Shown here: piece after piece, positions 24,356-31,827 of the stretch
Numbering within the stretch: position 1 is the first letter of the stretch
Layout: every line of letters starts with the position of its first letter
Assembly: GCA_017441825.1 (NCBI GenBank)
Contig: JAFRVD010000014.1
Location: forward strand, 1-36,061
Direction: 5' to 3'
DNA: 36,061 nt
Source of the DNA: Lachnospiraceae bacterium
GTDB lineage: Bacteria > Bacillota > Clostridia > Lachnospirales > Lachnospiraceae
Made by a program: the position numbers and the translations under genes
The notes under the pieces: model-generated
Databases searched by the model: none
What the model was told of the DNA's origin: nothing
The model's input: only the letters and a program-made list of their open reading frames with translations

Positions 24356-25297
24356 ATGACAAAGATCATCATTACCGGAAAACATACAGAGGAAGTGAAG
24401 CAGTGGTTTCTGGGCATCCCGGACAGTCAGGTCATTTTTGCGGAACGGCTTGAGGACGTGAGCCCGGAGGATTGTAAAGATGCGGAGATCCTCGCAGGCG
24501 GCGTGAACCGTGAGATCGTAGAAAGAATGCCGAAGCTCCGCTTCGTGCAGCTCTTCAGCGCCGGCGCCAATGGCTTCGCCTGGCTCCCGGAGCAGGTCAT
24601 ACTCGCGAACGCCTACGGCGCGTACGGCGATTCGATCGCCGAACACCTTTTAACAAACACCCTGATGGCCATGAAGCGCATGCCGGAGTATCTCAAGATG
24701 CAGGAACGGCAGGGCTGGGAGCTTCTCGATAACATCGAGCGGTTTGAAGGGCTGAAGGTGCTTTCGGTCGGCATGGGGGCGATCGGCACGGCGTACCTTA
24801 AAAAGTGCAGCGCGCTGGGCGCGGAGTGCTACGGCGTGCGGCGGACCATCCACGACCAACCGGAGTTTGTCAGAAAGCTCGTGACGTCGGATGGCATGGA
24901 CGAGCTGCTGCCGGAGATGGACGTGGTGGCGCTGAGCCTCCCCGGGACGAGTGAAGTCAGCGGGATGTTTGACGAGCGCAGGCTTCGCCTCATGAAAAAG
25001 ACGGCCATCATCCTGAATGTGGGCCGCGGAAATTCCATCGTCACGAACGACCTTGTAAAGGTCTTAGAGGACGGCCACCTCAAGGCGGCGTGCCTCGACG
25101 TCATGGACCCGGAGCCGCTTCCTAAGGACCATCCGTTATGGACTGCGCCGAGGACCTATCTCACGCCGCACATTTCCGGCGGATACCGCGCCGGCGTGAA
25201 TTACGAGCGCGTGATGAAGGTCGCTGTGAAGAACCTGGACCTTGTGGTACACGGGCAGCCGCCCATCCACATTGTGGACAGGGCGCTGGGATATTGA
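24356..25297 (+). CDS. D-2-hydroxyacid dehydrogenase
   Basis: A 313-residue NAD(P)-dependent 2-hydroxyacid dehydrogenase that interconverts a 2-oxo acid and its D-2-hydroxy acid. The nucleotide-binding glycine motif is GMGAIG (139-144). Catalytic residues are R224 (NVGRGN), E253 (DPEPLP) and H272 (PHISGG). The position after the glycine motif and the active-site loop do not tell me the substrate. It is in a run with a LarA-type racemase, which also acts on 2-hydroxy acids. ATG 24356 follows AGAAAGGGA; a 47-base gap separates it from the radical SAM gene. Confidence 0.9.
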   Translation: MTKIIITGKHTEEVKQWFLGIPDSQVIFAERLEDVSPEDCKDAEILAGGVNREIVERMPKLRFVQLFSAGANGFAWLPEQVILANAYGAYGDSIAEHLLTNTLMAMKRMPEYLKMQERQGWELLDNIERFEGLKVLSVGMGAIGTAYLKKCSALGAECYGVRRTIHDQPEFVRKLVTSDGMDELLPEMDVVALSLPGTSEVSGMFDERRLRLMKKTAIILNVGRGNSIVTNDLVKVLEDGHLKAACLDVMDPEPLPKDHPLWTAPRTYLTPHISGGYRAGVNYERVMKVAVKNLDLVVHGQPPIHIVDRALGY

Positions 25298-25304
25298 GGC
25301 GCAT

Positions 25305-25628
25305 ATGCTGACGTACATCGACGCGATCCCGGCAAAGAGCGCCATCTCTCCCGGAGAAAGCCTGAACGTTTTAGGGGGCGTGGCTAACCACGGCGAGGCC
25401 CTGGAAACGGCCATCAGCGTGTGGGGAAACGCCGGGTTTGGCTGGGTGCCGCTCATCACGAAGACGTTCCTGATTGCCGAGGGCGAACACAAGCATCTGT
25501 ATTTCACACTGACGCCGGAGATACTCAGGGAGAAGCTCTGGGGTGATGAGCCGGAGGAATTCGAGCTGATCATCCGGGCGGAGGAACCAGAGCCGCAAGA
25601 AAACGGCGTGCTGATTTTTGTAAACTAA
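25305..25628 (+). CDS. Small protein of unknown function
   Basis: A 107-residue acidic cytoplasmic protein without signal peptide or membrane segment; I do not recognise a family. The pattern AISPGESLNVLGGVANHGEAL followed by alternating hydrophobic stretches (AISVWGN; HKHLYFTLTP; EFELIIRAEE; GVLIFVN) suggests an Ig-like or CARDB-like beta sandwich (inference). It starts seven bases after the dehydrogenase stop, with GAGG overlapping that stop, so the two are probably translationally coupled. An in-frame ATG at 25242 lies within the dehydrogenase gene and is unlikely. Confidence 0.75.
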   Translation: MLTYIDAIPAKSAISPGESLNVLGGVANHGEALETAISVWGNAGFGWVPLITKTFLIAEGEHKHLYFTLTPEILREKLWGDEPEEFELIIRAEEPEPQENGVLIFVN

Positions 25629-25650
25629 AAAAAGACATCAGAGGTTGAAC

Positions 25651-26565
25651 TTGAAACAGAAACGATTACTCGGCAGCCTTTTGCTATTACTGGTTGCGGT
25701 CATTTGGGGCACGGCTTTCGCCTTCCAGCGGGAGGGCATGGACCGTATCGAGCCATTTACATTTGTTGCGGCGCGGATGACGCTGTCCGCCGTCTTTGTG
25801 GGAATCATATCCGCGCTTTGGAAGAGAAAGCCGGTTTTTGCGGACGCCGCGGAAAAGAAGACGTATGTCCGGAACACGGTCCTCGGGGGCTTAGGCTGCG
25901 GCGTGTTCCTCGCAACGGCCAGCCTGTTCCAGCAGGTCGGCATCATTGAAACGTCTGCCGGAAAAGCCGGCTTTATCACGGCGATGTACATTCTGATCGT
26001 ACCGGTCGTGAATATCCTGGTGTTCAGAAAGAAATATCCCTGGCTGGTCTGGTTTGCGGTGCTCTTAGGCGTTTTCGGCATGTACCTTCTCTGCATGACG
26101 GAAAGCCTGCGGCTCTCGCACGGCGATGCGCTGATCATCGTCTGCGCGGTCGTCTTCAGCGCGCACATCCTGTGGTGCGATCACTTTGTGAAGAACGCGG
26201 ATCCGATCCGCATGTCCCTGATCCAGCTTGCGGTCACGGCGGCGATCTCCTGGGTCCTTGCGCTGATCTTTGAGCATCCGAGCATGGAGGCCATCCGGGC
26301 TGCCGCCGTCCCGATCCTGTACTGCGGCATCGCGTCCGGCGGCATCGGGTACACGCTGCAGATCGTCGCGCAGAAATATACGGACCCGACCGTCGCGTCG
26401 CTCCTTATGAGCCTGGAGGCGGTGTTCGCGGTCCTCGCCGGCGCAATCATGCTGAAGGAGCAGATGACTACGCGGGAGCTGTTCGGATGCATCGTCATGT
26501 TCATCGCCATCATTATGGTGCAGATACCGGGGAAAAAAGAGGAAGAGGAGAAAAAGAATGAGTGA
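25651..26565 (+). CDS. DMT-superfamily (EamA) transporter
   Basis: A 304-residue inner-membrane protein with about ten helices and two EamA repeats. The N-terminal repeat has LLLVAVIWGTAFAFQREGMD; the second has ASGGIGYTLQIVAQKYTDPTVASLLMSLEAVFAVLAGAIML (characteristic AxLxxLEPVxA-like region). Such proteins usually export metabolites or amino acids. There is no ATG near the start. A TTG at 25651 at proper distance from AGAGG (25640-25644) is preferred over TTG 25645. The C-terminal tail is Lys/Glu-rich, and its last eight bases overlap the RidA gene. Confidence 0.88.
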   Translation: MKQKRLLGSLLLLLVAVIWGTAFAFQREGMDRIEPFTFVAARMTLSAVFVGIISALWKRKPVFADAAEKKTYVRNTVLGGLGCGVFLATASLFQQVGIIETSAGKAGFITAMYILIVPVVNILVFRKKYPWLVWFAVLLGVFGMYLLCMTESLRLSHGDALIIVCAVVFSAHILWCDHFVKNADPIRMSLIQLAVTAAISWVLALIFEHPSMEAIRAAAVPILYCGIASGGIGYTLQIVAQKYTDPTVASLLMSLEAVFAVLAGAIMLKEQMTTRELFGCIVMFIAIIMVQIPGKKEEEEKKNE

Positions 26566-26923
26566 GATCGAAAGATACGAGGTGAATGAACAGTGGGCCC
26601 ATTCGGGCATGGTCAAGGCAGGCGATTTCTGCTTTTTGAGCTACTGTGTCGGGAACATCGGCGGAACGATAGAAGAGCAGATCAACGGCGCGTTTGACAA
26701 CATGGAGGAGCGGCTCGCGATGGTCGGGCTGACGCTCGAGAACGTGGTGCATATGGACTGCCTGTTCCGGGACGTTTGGAACATTCCGGTGATGGAGAAG
26801 GTCATTAAGGAGCGGTTCCACGGGAAGTATCCGGCGCGGAAATCCATCCAGACCGAGTTCGCTCATGTGGGCGGGGCGGACGGCCTTCAGTTCCAGGCGG
26901 ACGCGGTGGCGTATTGCAAATAG
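26558..26923 (+). CDS. RidA/YjgF-family protein
   Basis: A 121-residue protein of the RidA family, enamine/imine deaminases that protect PLP enzymes from 2-aminoacrylate; other members act on different reactive intermediates. Family marks are CVGNIGGTIEEQ, AFDNMEERLAMVGLTLENVVHMDCLFRD, and YPARKSIQ with the conserved substrate-binding Arg. The typical C-terminal Glu is Asp here (FQADAVAY), so activity may differ. It overlaps the transporter gene by eight bases and is followed by a flavoprotein gene, consistent with a shared operon. Confidence 0.88.
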   Translation: MSEIERYEVNEQWAHSGMVKAGDFCFLSYCVGNIGGTIEEQINGAFDNMEERLAMVGLTLENVVHMDCLFRDVWNIPVMEKVIKERFHGKYPARKSIQTEFAHVGGADGLQFQADAVAYCK

Positions 26924-26934
26924 GAGGTACTCAC

Positions 26935-27561
26935 ATGGCAAAGGTATTACTGATCAACGGAAGTCCCCATCCCCACGGCTGCACGGCCACGGCGCTTGAG
27001 GAAATGATCGCGGAGTTTGAAAAAGAAGGGATCGAAACCGAACTGGTCCAGCTGGGCGGCAAGGTCATTCGCGGATGCGTGGGCTGCGGCACCTGCTTCA
27101 GGACCGGAAAATGCACCTTCGACGATTTTGTCAATGAATTTGCGCCGGAATTCGAGGCGGCGGACGGACTGGTCATCGGCAGCCCAGTGTATTACGGCTC
27201 TCCGAACGGGACGCTTCTCGCATTCCTCGACAGGCTGTTCTACAGTACGTCGTTCAGCAAGCAGTTCAAGGTCGGCGCAGCGGTGGTCTCCTGCCGCAGG
27301 GGCGGAAATACCGCGTCCTTTGATGTGCTGAACAAATATTTTACCATCAGCAGTATGCCCGTCGCATCGTCCACCTACTGGAACCAGGTGCACGGCTTCT
27401 CTGCTGACGACGTGAAAAAGGACCTCGAGGGCCTGCAGACCATGCGGAATCTTGCTCGCAACATGGCCTTCATGATCAAGGCGTTTGCGGACGCGAAAGA
27501 AAAATACGGCTATCCGGAGCTCGACCGCGGATCGTTTACGAGCTTCCCGGATGGGAAATAA
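26935..27561 (+). CDS. Flavodoxin-family NAD(P)H oxidoreductase, possible iron-sulfur flavoprotein
   Basis: A 208-residue flavodoxin-fold protein. VLLINGSPHPHGCTATAL is the FMN phosphate loop; DGLVIGSPVYYGSPNGTLLAFLDRLFYS is the second flavin region. GCVGCGTCFRTGKC gives C-x2-C-x2-C-x5-C, which fits the C-x2-C-x2-C-x4-7-C motif of iron-sulfur flavoproteins, so a [4Fe-4S] cluster is possible. Many NAD(P)H oxidoreductases share this Cys-rich region without a proven cluster. The start follows TAGGAGGT, 11 bases after the RidA stop. It could supply electrons to another enzyme of the operon (inference). Confidence 0.85.
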   Translation: MAKVLLINGSPHPHGCTATALEEMIAEFEKEGIETELVQLGGKVIRGCVGCGTCFRTGKCTFDDFVNEFAPEFEAADGLVIGSPVYYGSPNGTLLAFLDRLFYSTSFSKQFKVGAAVVSCRRGGNTASFDVLNKYFTISSMPVASSTYWNQVHGFSADDVKKDLEGLQTMRNLARNMAFMIKAFADAKEKYGYPELDRGSFTSFPDGK

Positions 27562-27570
27562 GGAGAAAAT

Positions 27571-28836
27571 ATGCTTGAGCTTCCGTACGGAAAGGGCAGT
27601 CTCTTTCTGGATGAGGAAAAAGAACACGCGGCGGTACTCGCGTCCGGGATCGGGCAGCTGAAAAACGCTGAGGACGGGCGGGTACTGGTCCGCGCGGCGA
27701 TGGCTTCGCCCTACGGCGGGGTCCGCCTTTCCGCGCTCGCCCGGAAGGCGTCCGCCTGCGTGATCGTGATCTCCGATCACACCCGCCCGGTTCCGAGCAA
27801 AGACATCCTCCCGGAGATGCTCCGCGAGCTTCGTGAAGGCAATCCCCGGATCGACGTCACGCTCCTCGTGGCCACGGGCTGCCACAGGCTCTCACAGGCA
27901 GCGGAACTTCGGGAAAAGCTCGGCGATGAGATTTTCGAGCGTGAAAAGATCTGCGTGCACGACGCGCAGGACGCAGCGGGGAACGTGGCTATCGGGACCC
28001 TGCCCTCCGGGGCGCCGCTCATCATCGACCGGAGAGCCGTGGAGACGGACCTGCTGATTGCTGAAGGCTTTATCGAGCCGCACTTTTTCGCGGGCTTTTC
28101 CGGCGGACGGAAGAGTGTACTGCCCGGCCTCTGCAGCCGGGAGACGGTTTACGGAAACCACTGCGGCGAATTCATTGCGAGCCCATACGCGCGGACCGGC
28201 ATCCTCGAAAACAACCCGATCCACCGCGACATGTGCGCGGCAGCGGAAATGGCGAAGCTCCGGTACATCGTGAATGTTGTGATCGATGAGGAGCAGAAGA
28301 CCGCGGCGGCCTTTGCCGGCGATCCGTTTCTCGCCCACGAAGCGGGCTGCGCGTTCCTGCGCTCGCATTGCGAGGTCCCGGCGGCGCCTGCGGACATCGT
28401 GGTCACCACGAACGGCGGCGCGCCGCTCGACCAGAACGTCTACCAATGCGTGAAGTGCATGACGGCGGCGGAAGCGTCCGCGAACGAAGGCGGCGTGATC
28501 ATTGTTGCGGCGGAGTGCGCGGACGGGCTCGGAGGAGACGGCTTTTACAAAAGCCTCCGGGACTGCGAAAGTCCGGAGGCGCTGTACCGTGAATATTGTG
28601 AAACACCGCAGGAGAAGACCATTGCGGACCAGTGGCAGAGCCAGATCCTCGCGCGCATTCTGATGCGCCACGAGGTGATCTTTGTGACCCGGCCGGAGCT
28701 CCGTGAAGCCATTACCGAGATGAAGATGACGTACGCGGGTAGCGTTGAGGAGGCGGTTGCGGCTGCGAGAGAAAAGAAGGGTGCGAATGCTTCCATGACA
28801 GTAATCCCGAACGGGGTGTCGGTGATCGTAAGGTGA
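27571..28836 (+). CDS. larA: LarA-family nickel-dependent 2-hydroxyacid racemase/epimerase
   Basis: A 421-residue member of the lactate racemase family, which uses the nickel-pincer nucleotide cofactor. Against Lactiplantibacillus plantarum LarA (H108, H174, K184, H200), this protein has H105 (ATGCHR), H171 (EPHFFAG), K181 (SGGRKSVLPG) and H197 (GNHCGE), all at a constant offset of three. The substrate-binding SDHTRPVP loop lies at 68-75. The catalytic apparatus is therefore complete. LarA homologues act on many 2-hydroxy acids, so lactate is only one option. The cofactor-synthesis genes larB, larC and larE are not in the window. It is the last gene of the run, followed after four bases by a terminator. 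Confidence 0.92.
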   Translation: MLELPYGKGSLFLDEEKEHAAVLASGIGQLKNAEDGRVLVRAAMASPYGGVRLSALARKASACVIVISDHTRPVPSKDILPEMLRELREGNPRIDVTLLVATGCHRLSQAAELREKLGDEIFEREKICVHDAQDAAGNVAIGTLPSGAPLIIDRRAVETDLLIAEGFIEPHFFAGFSGGRKSVLPGLCSRETVYGNHCGEFIASPYARTGILENNPIHRDMCAAAEMAKLRYIVNVVIDEEQKTAAAFAGDPFLAHEAGCAFLRSHCEVPAAPADIVVTTNGGAPLDQNVYQCVKCMTAAEASANEGGVIIVAAECADGLGGDGFYKSLRDCESPEALYREYCETPQEKTIADQWQSQILARILMRHEVIFVTRPELREAITEMKMTYAGSVEEAVAAAREKKGANASMTVIPNGVSVIVR

Positions 28837-28840
28837 ATAA

Positions 28841-28868
28841 AAGGACCGTCCGTAAGGACGGTCCTTCA
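28841..28868 (+). terminator. Rho-independent terminator, end of the eight-gene run
   Basis: A perfect 11-bp stem AAGGACCGTCC/GGACGGTCCTT (28841-28851 with 28856-28866), GTAA loop. The stem is identical to the terminator at 21709. T-rich sequence is short on the plus strand; A-rich sequence at 28838-28842 would also give a T run for the convergent phosphatase gene. Confidence 0.88.
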
Positions 28869-28871
28869 TTA

Positions 28872-29774
28872 TCATTTCTTCCGCTCAAACAGCGGGAACA
28901 CTTTCGGATACACGCCCATGATCACAAACACGATGATCGCGTATCGGGCTGTCCTGACGAGGAAAGCGCCCATGCTTGCCTCCTCAAGGAAGTCCTTGCT
29001 GAACGGAAGCTTCAGGAGCGTATTCAGCCCGAAGTAGATGGCAAACGCGCCAAGCGTGCGGAGGATCATGGCGAGGACGTTCCGCGTGTCCCGGAAATTC
29101 ACGTATTTCTGCTCAAAGGGGATGGCGGCGATGGCGCCTAAAAGGATCCCGAGCGAAGTGTAGTAATCATGCGTGGAGGCAAAGAACAGTCCGGGCAGGG
29201 TGATGATGAGCAGAATCAGATGCCGGACCCATTCCTTCTCTACGTATTTTTCGAGAAGCGCGAAGACGCCAAGAATCACAAAGCCCAGTGCCCAGCCGGC
29301 CAGTACGTCCGTCGGATAGTGCATGCCGACCGCAACGCGGAAAAAGCCCACGAAGACGGTCATGGCGACGGCGAGGATCCACAGCCACTTACGTTTGGCT
29401 TCCTTAGCCACGTGGAAGTAGGAGCCCGCAACGGATGCGGCGTGCATGCTGGGGAAGGAATAGCCCTGGGCGGCGATATCATCGGCGGCAGCGGCCGTTT
29501 CCACAAGCTCCAGTGCCTTCACCCGCCCCGGGTATGCCATGTACGGCCGCGGCCGCATGACCACGGATTTGATTATGGCCGGCCAGGCGTTTACCGCGGC
29601 GATGATCAGCGCGAGCCGCTTGCCCGCTTCCTTTTTCCAGCAGAACAGCACGATCACGAAGAGGACCATCAGTCCCTTTTCTCCGCCGAGGAACGAAAAA
29701 ACCTTTCCAAGGGCTTCGCTGAACCCGCCCATATTGCTCTGGATCCATTCGATCAGACTGACTTCCCATTCCAT
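28872..29774 (-). CDS. PAP2-family membrane phosphatase
   Basis: A 300-residue integral membrane lipid-phosphatase-like protein with multiple helices. All three PAP2 signatures are present: K69-x4-RPRP (74-77), PSMH (108-111, with catalytic His H111) and R146-x5-H152-x3-D156. Members dephosphorylate undecaprenyl pyrophosphate, phosphatidic acid or similar lipids at the outer membrane face. An extra C-terminal region of about 100 residues with several helices exceeds minimal PAP2 proteins. The start at 29774 follows a GGGGG-type ribosome-binding site; an upstream in-frame extension runs through a GC-rich hairpin. It is convergent with the LarA gene. Confidence 0.9.
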   Translation of the reverse strand: MEWEVSLIEWIQSNMGGFSEALGKVFSFLGGEKGLMVLFVIVLFCWKKEAGKRLALIIAAVNAWPAIIKSVVMRPRPYMAYPGRVKALELVETAAAADDIAAQGYSFPSMHAASVAGSYFHVAKEAKRKWLWILAVAMTVFVGFFRVAVGMHYPTDVLAGWALGFVILGVFALLEKYVEKEWVRHLILLIITLPGLFFASTHDYYTSLGILLGAIAAIPFEQKYVNFRDTRNVLAMILRTLGAFAIYFGLNTLLKLPFSKDFLEEASMGAFLVRTARYAIIVFVIMGVYPKVFPLFERKK

Positions 29775-29827
29775 ATGAAAAACCCCCTGTTGCGGCGCGC
29801 TGAAAAAGCGCGCTGTTTTCAACTCTT

Positions 29828-29857
29828 ATTGTAACACAGTCAGGTACAGGATGCCAA
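29828..29857 (-). promoter_or_regulatory. Promoter of the PAP2 gene
   Basis: On the minus strand, TTGGCA (29852-29857) and TACAAT (29828-29833) with an 18-bp spacer. The leader includes the hairpin GCGCGCT-GAAAA-AGCGCGC (29795-29813). Confidence 0.65.
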
Positions 29858-29924
29858 CAATGAATAACTTTTCCCTAATATTCCCCCTTATTGCATCCGA
29901 AATACGGTAGATTATCACAAAAAA

Positions 29925-29938
29925 TAAATAATTATTCA
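29925..29938 (+). promoter_or_regulatory. ArgR/AhrC-box-like operator upstream of the opp promoter
   Basis: TAAAT-AATT-ATTCA matches the ARG-box core TGAAT-WWWW-ATTCA with one mismatch and ends eight bases before the -35. A distant inverted partner AATGAATAA (29859-29867) pairs with TTATTCATT (29932-29940). The surrounding DNA is AT-rich, so chance is possible. Confidence 0.4.
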
Positions 29939-29946
29939 TTTTTCCC

Positions 29947-29974
29947 TTGACATCGCGCCGTTTTGGAGTATAAT
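29947..29974 (+). promoter_or_regulatory. Promoter of the peptide-transport operon
   Basis: Consensus TTGACA (29947-29952), a 16-bp spacer and consensus TATAAT (29969-29974), 44 bases before the start codon. Confidence 0.93.
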
Positions 29975-30018
29975 GCAATCATGCTGCTTTCAGATGAGCA
30001 CAATTTTGAGGAGGAATT

Positions 30019-31725
30019 ATGAAAATGACTAAGAAATTACTTGCGATCCTTGTGGCTCTGGTGATGGTTCTTGCAGCCTGCGGGACAGCTGCTCCGGCTA
30101 ATTCCGGAAATGATGAAGGTGCAAAGCCCGCGGAAACAGCGGCTGCTGAAAAATCCATCGGCGTCATGCTCAGCACGAACGTCATGTCTCTGGACTGCAA
30201 CCTTGCGACAGACGGTGACTCGTTTGAGGTCATCGCAGACTGTATTGACGGTCTGACCCAGATGGACGCCGATGGCGCCGCCATCCCCGCCCTTGCTGAG
30301 TCCTGGGAAATCTCCGAAGACGGCCTGACCTGGACCTTCCACCTTCGCGACGCGAAGTGGGCGAACGGCGACCCCGTAACCGCCAACGACTTCGTCTTCG
30401 CATGGAAGACCGCTGTTGCCACCAACGTCGAATACGGCTATATGTTTGACTCTTCCGTTGCATGCGTAAAGAACGCGGACGAGATCATGTACGAAGGCGC
30501 GGACCCGGATACCCTGGGCGTTTCCGCTGCTGACGACAAGACCCTGGTGGTCGAGCTGATCGCTCCGGTCTCCTTCTTTGATTCTCTGATGTACTTCCCG
30601 ACGTTCTATCCGCTGAACGAAAAGTTCTACACGGAATGCGGCGACACCTACGGCACGAGCCCGGAGACCTTCCTGTCCAACGGTGCTTACATCCTTTCGG
30701 ACTACACCCCCGGCGCTGCCAGCTTCACCGTAACGAAGAACCTTGACTACTGGAATGCGGATCAGGTCTCCATCGACTCCATCAAGTACCAGGTCGTCGG
30801 CTCTTCCGACAACGCCCTGACAGCATTCAAGAGCGGCACCCTGGATCTGGTCGTCATCTCCGGCTCTCAGGTTCCCGCAGCTCAGGAAGATGAAAACCTG
30901 GCTTCCAAGATCAAGGTCACCGGTGCCGGCTACATGTGGTACCTGTCCTTCTCCCAGACCGAAGCGAACGCGAACGGCGGCCAGCTGGCCAACACCAACC
31001 TTCGTCTGGCTTTCACGAACGCCATCGACCGTGAGTCTCTGGTAGAGAACTACGTCATGGACGGCTCTCTTCCGACCTACACCTGCGTACCTCCGCAGTT
31101 CGCGGCATCCGCAACCACCGGCGAAGACTTCTCCGGCGACCAGGACAAGTTCAAGGACGTCTGCTCTTTCGATACGGCGAAGGCTCTTGAGTACTTCGAA
31201 GCCGCAAAGGCAGAGCTCGGCGTGGACACCTTTGAATTCACGATGATCTACGGCAACAATGAAGGCGATGAAGTCCAGAAGGTTGCACAGGCCATCAAAG
31301 AGCAGATCGAAGGCGCGCTGCCCGGCGTTACCCTGAACCTGCAGGCCATGAGCAAGGCCGAGCGTCTTGACAAGATGCAGAACGACAACTACGACGTAGC
31401 ACTGACCCGCTGGGGCCCGGACTACGCTGACCCGATGACCTACCTCGGCATGTGGATCACGGACAACGCGAACAACTACGGCTTCTGGAGCAACGCGGAC
31501 TACGACCAGCTCATCAAGGACTGCACCACCGGTGCTTACATCAATGACTACGAAGCCCGCTGGAACGCGCTTTACGAAGCAGAGACCATCGCGATGAACG
31601 AAGCAGTCATCGCCCCGCTGTACACCAAGGCCAGCGCGAACCTGATCTCTGACAAGCTGCAGGGTGTGGAGTTCCACCCGGTCGCTCTGAACCGTGTGTA
31701 TAAGAGCGCTACCGTTTCTGATTGA
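30019..31725 (+). CDS. oppA: Oligopeptide ABC transporter binding lipoprotein (OppA type)
   Basis: A 568-residue lipoprotein of the SBP_bac_5 family; the lipobox LAAC places the acylated Cys at residue 21. Core signatures are LAESWEISEDGLTWTFHLRDAKWANGDPVTANDFVFAWK and NLRLAFTNAIDRESLVENY (given here as landmarks: the HLRD-x-KW element and AF-x-AIDR). It captures peptides outside the membrane for the four downstream subunits. The mRNA coding strand is GC-rich with strong codon bias, which suggests high expression. AGGAGG precedes ATG 30019. An ATG six bases later is also possible. Nickel or other SBP_bac_5 ligands cannot be excluded, but the complete oppBCDF set favours peptides. Confidence 0.93.
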   Translation: MKMTKKLLAILVALVMVLAACGTAAPANSGNDEGAKPAETAAAEKSIGVMLSTNVMSLDCNLATDGDSFEVIADCIDGLTQMDADGAAIPALAESWEISEDGLTWTFHLRDAKWANGDPVTANDFVFAWKTAVATNVEYGYMFDSSVACVKNADEIMYEGADPDTLGVSAADDKTLVVELIAPVSFFDSLMYFPTFYPLNEKFYTECGDTYGTSPETFLSNGAYILSDYTPGAASFTVTKNLDYWNADQVSIDSIKYQVVGSSDNALTAFKSGTLDLVVISGSQVPAAQEDENLASKIKVTGAGYMWYLSFSQTEANANGGQLANTNLRLAFTNAIDRESLVENYVMDGSLPTYTCVPPQFAASATTGEDFSGDQDKFKDVCSFDTAKALEYFEAAKAELGVDTFEFTMIYGNNEGDEVQKVAQAIKEQIEGALPGVTLNLQAMSKAERLDKMQNDNYDVALTRWGPDYADPMTYLGMWITDNANNYGFWSNADYDQLIKDCTTGAYINDYEARWNALYEAETIAMNEAVIAPLYTKASANLISDKLQGVEFHPVALNRVYKSATVSD

Positions 31726-31764
31726 TCCCCTGAAGTCCATAAGATCAACCAATGAATCTTCCGG

Positions 31765-31788
31765 AAGGGCGGCCTGAAAACCGCCCTT
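31765..31788 (+). other. Intercistronic hairpin after oppA
   Basis: AAGGGCGG (31765-31772) pairs with CCGCCCTT (31781-31788). It lacks a T run, so it is more likely a 3'-end-stabilising or partial attenuating structure that favours oppA mRNA over the permeases. Confidence 0.6.
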
Positions 31789-31827
31789 CTGTTGGGTTAC
31801 AGGAAAAAAACCGGAAGAGGTTTTACG

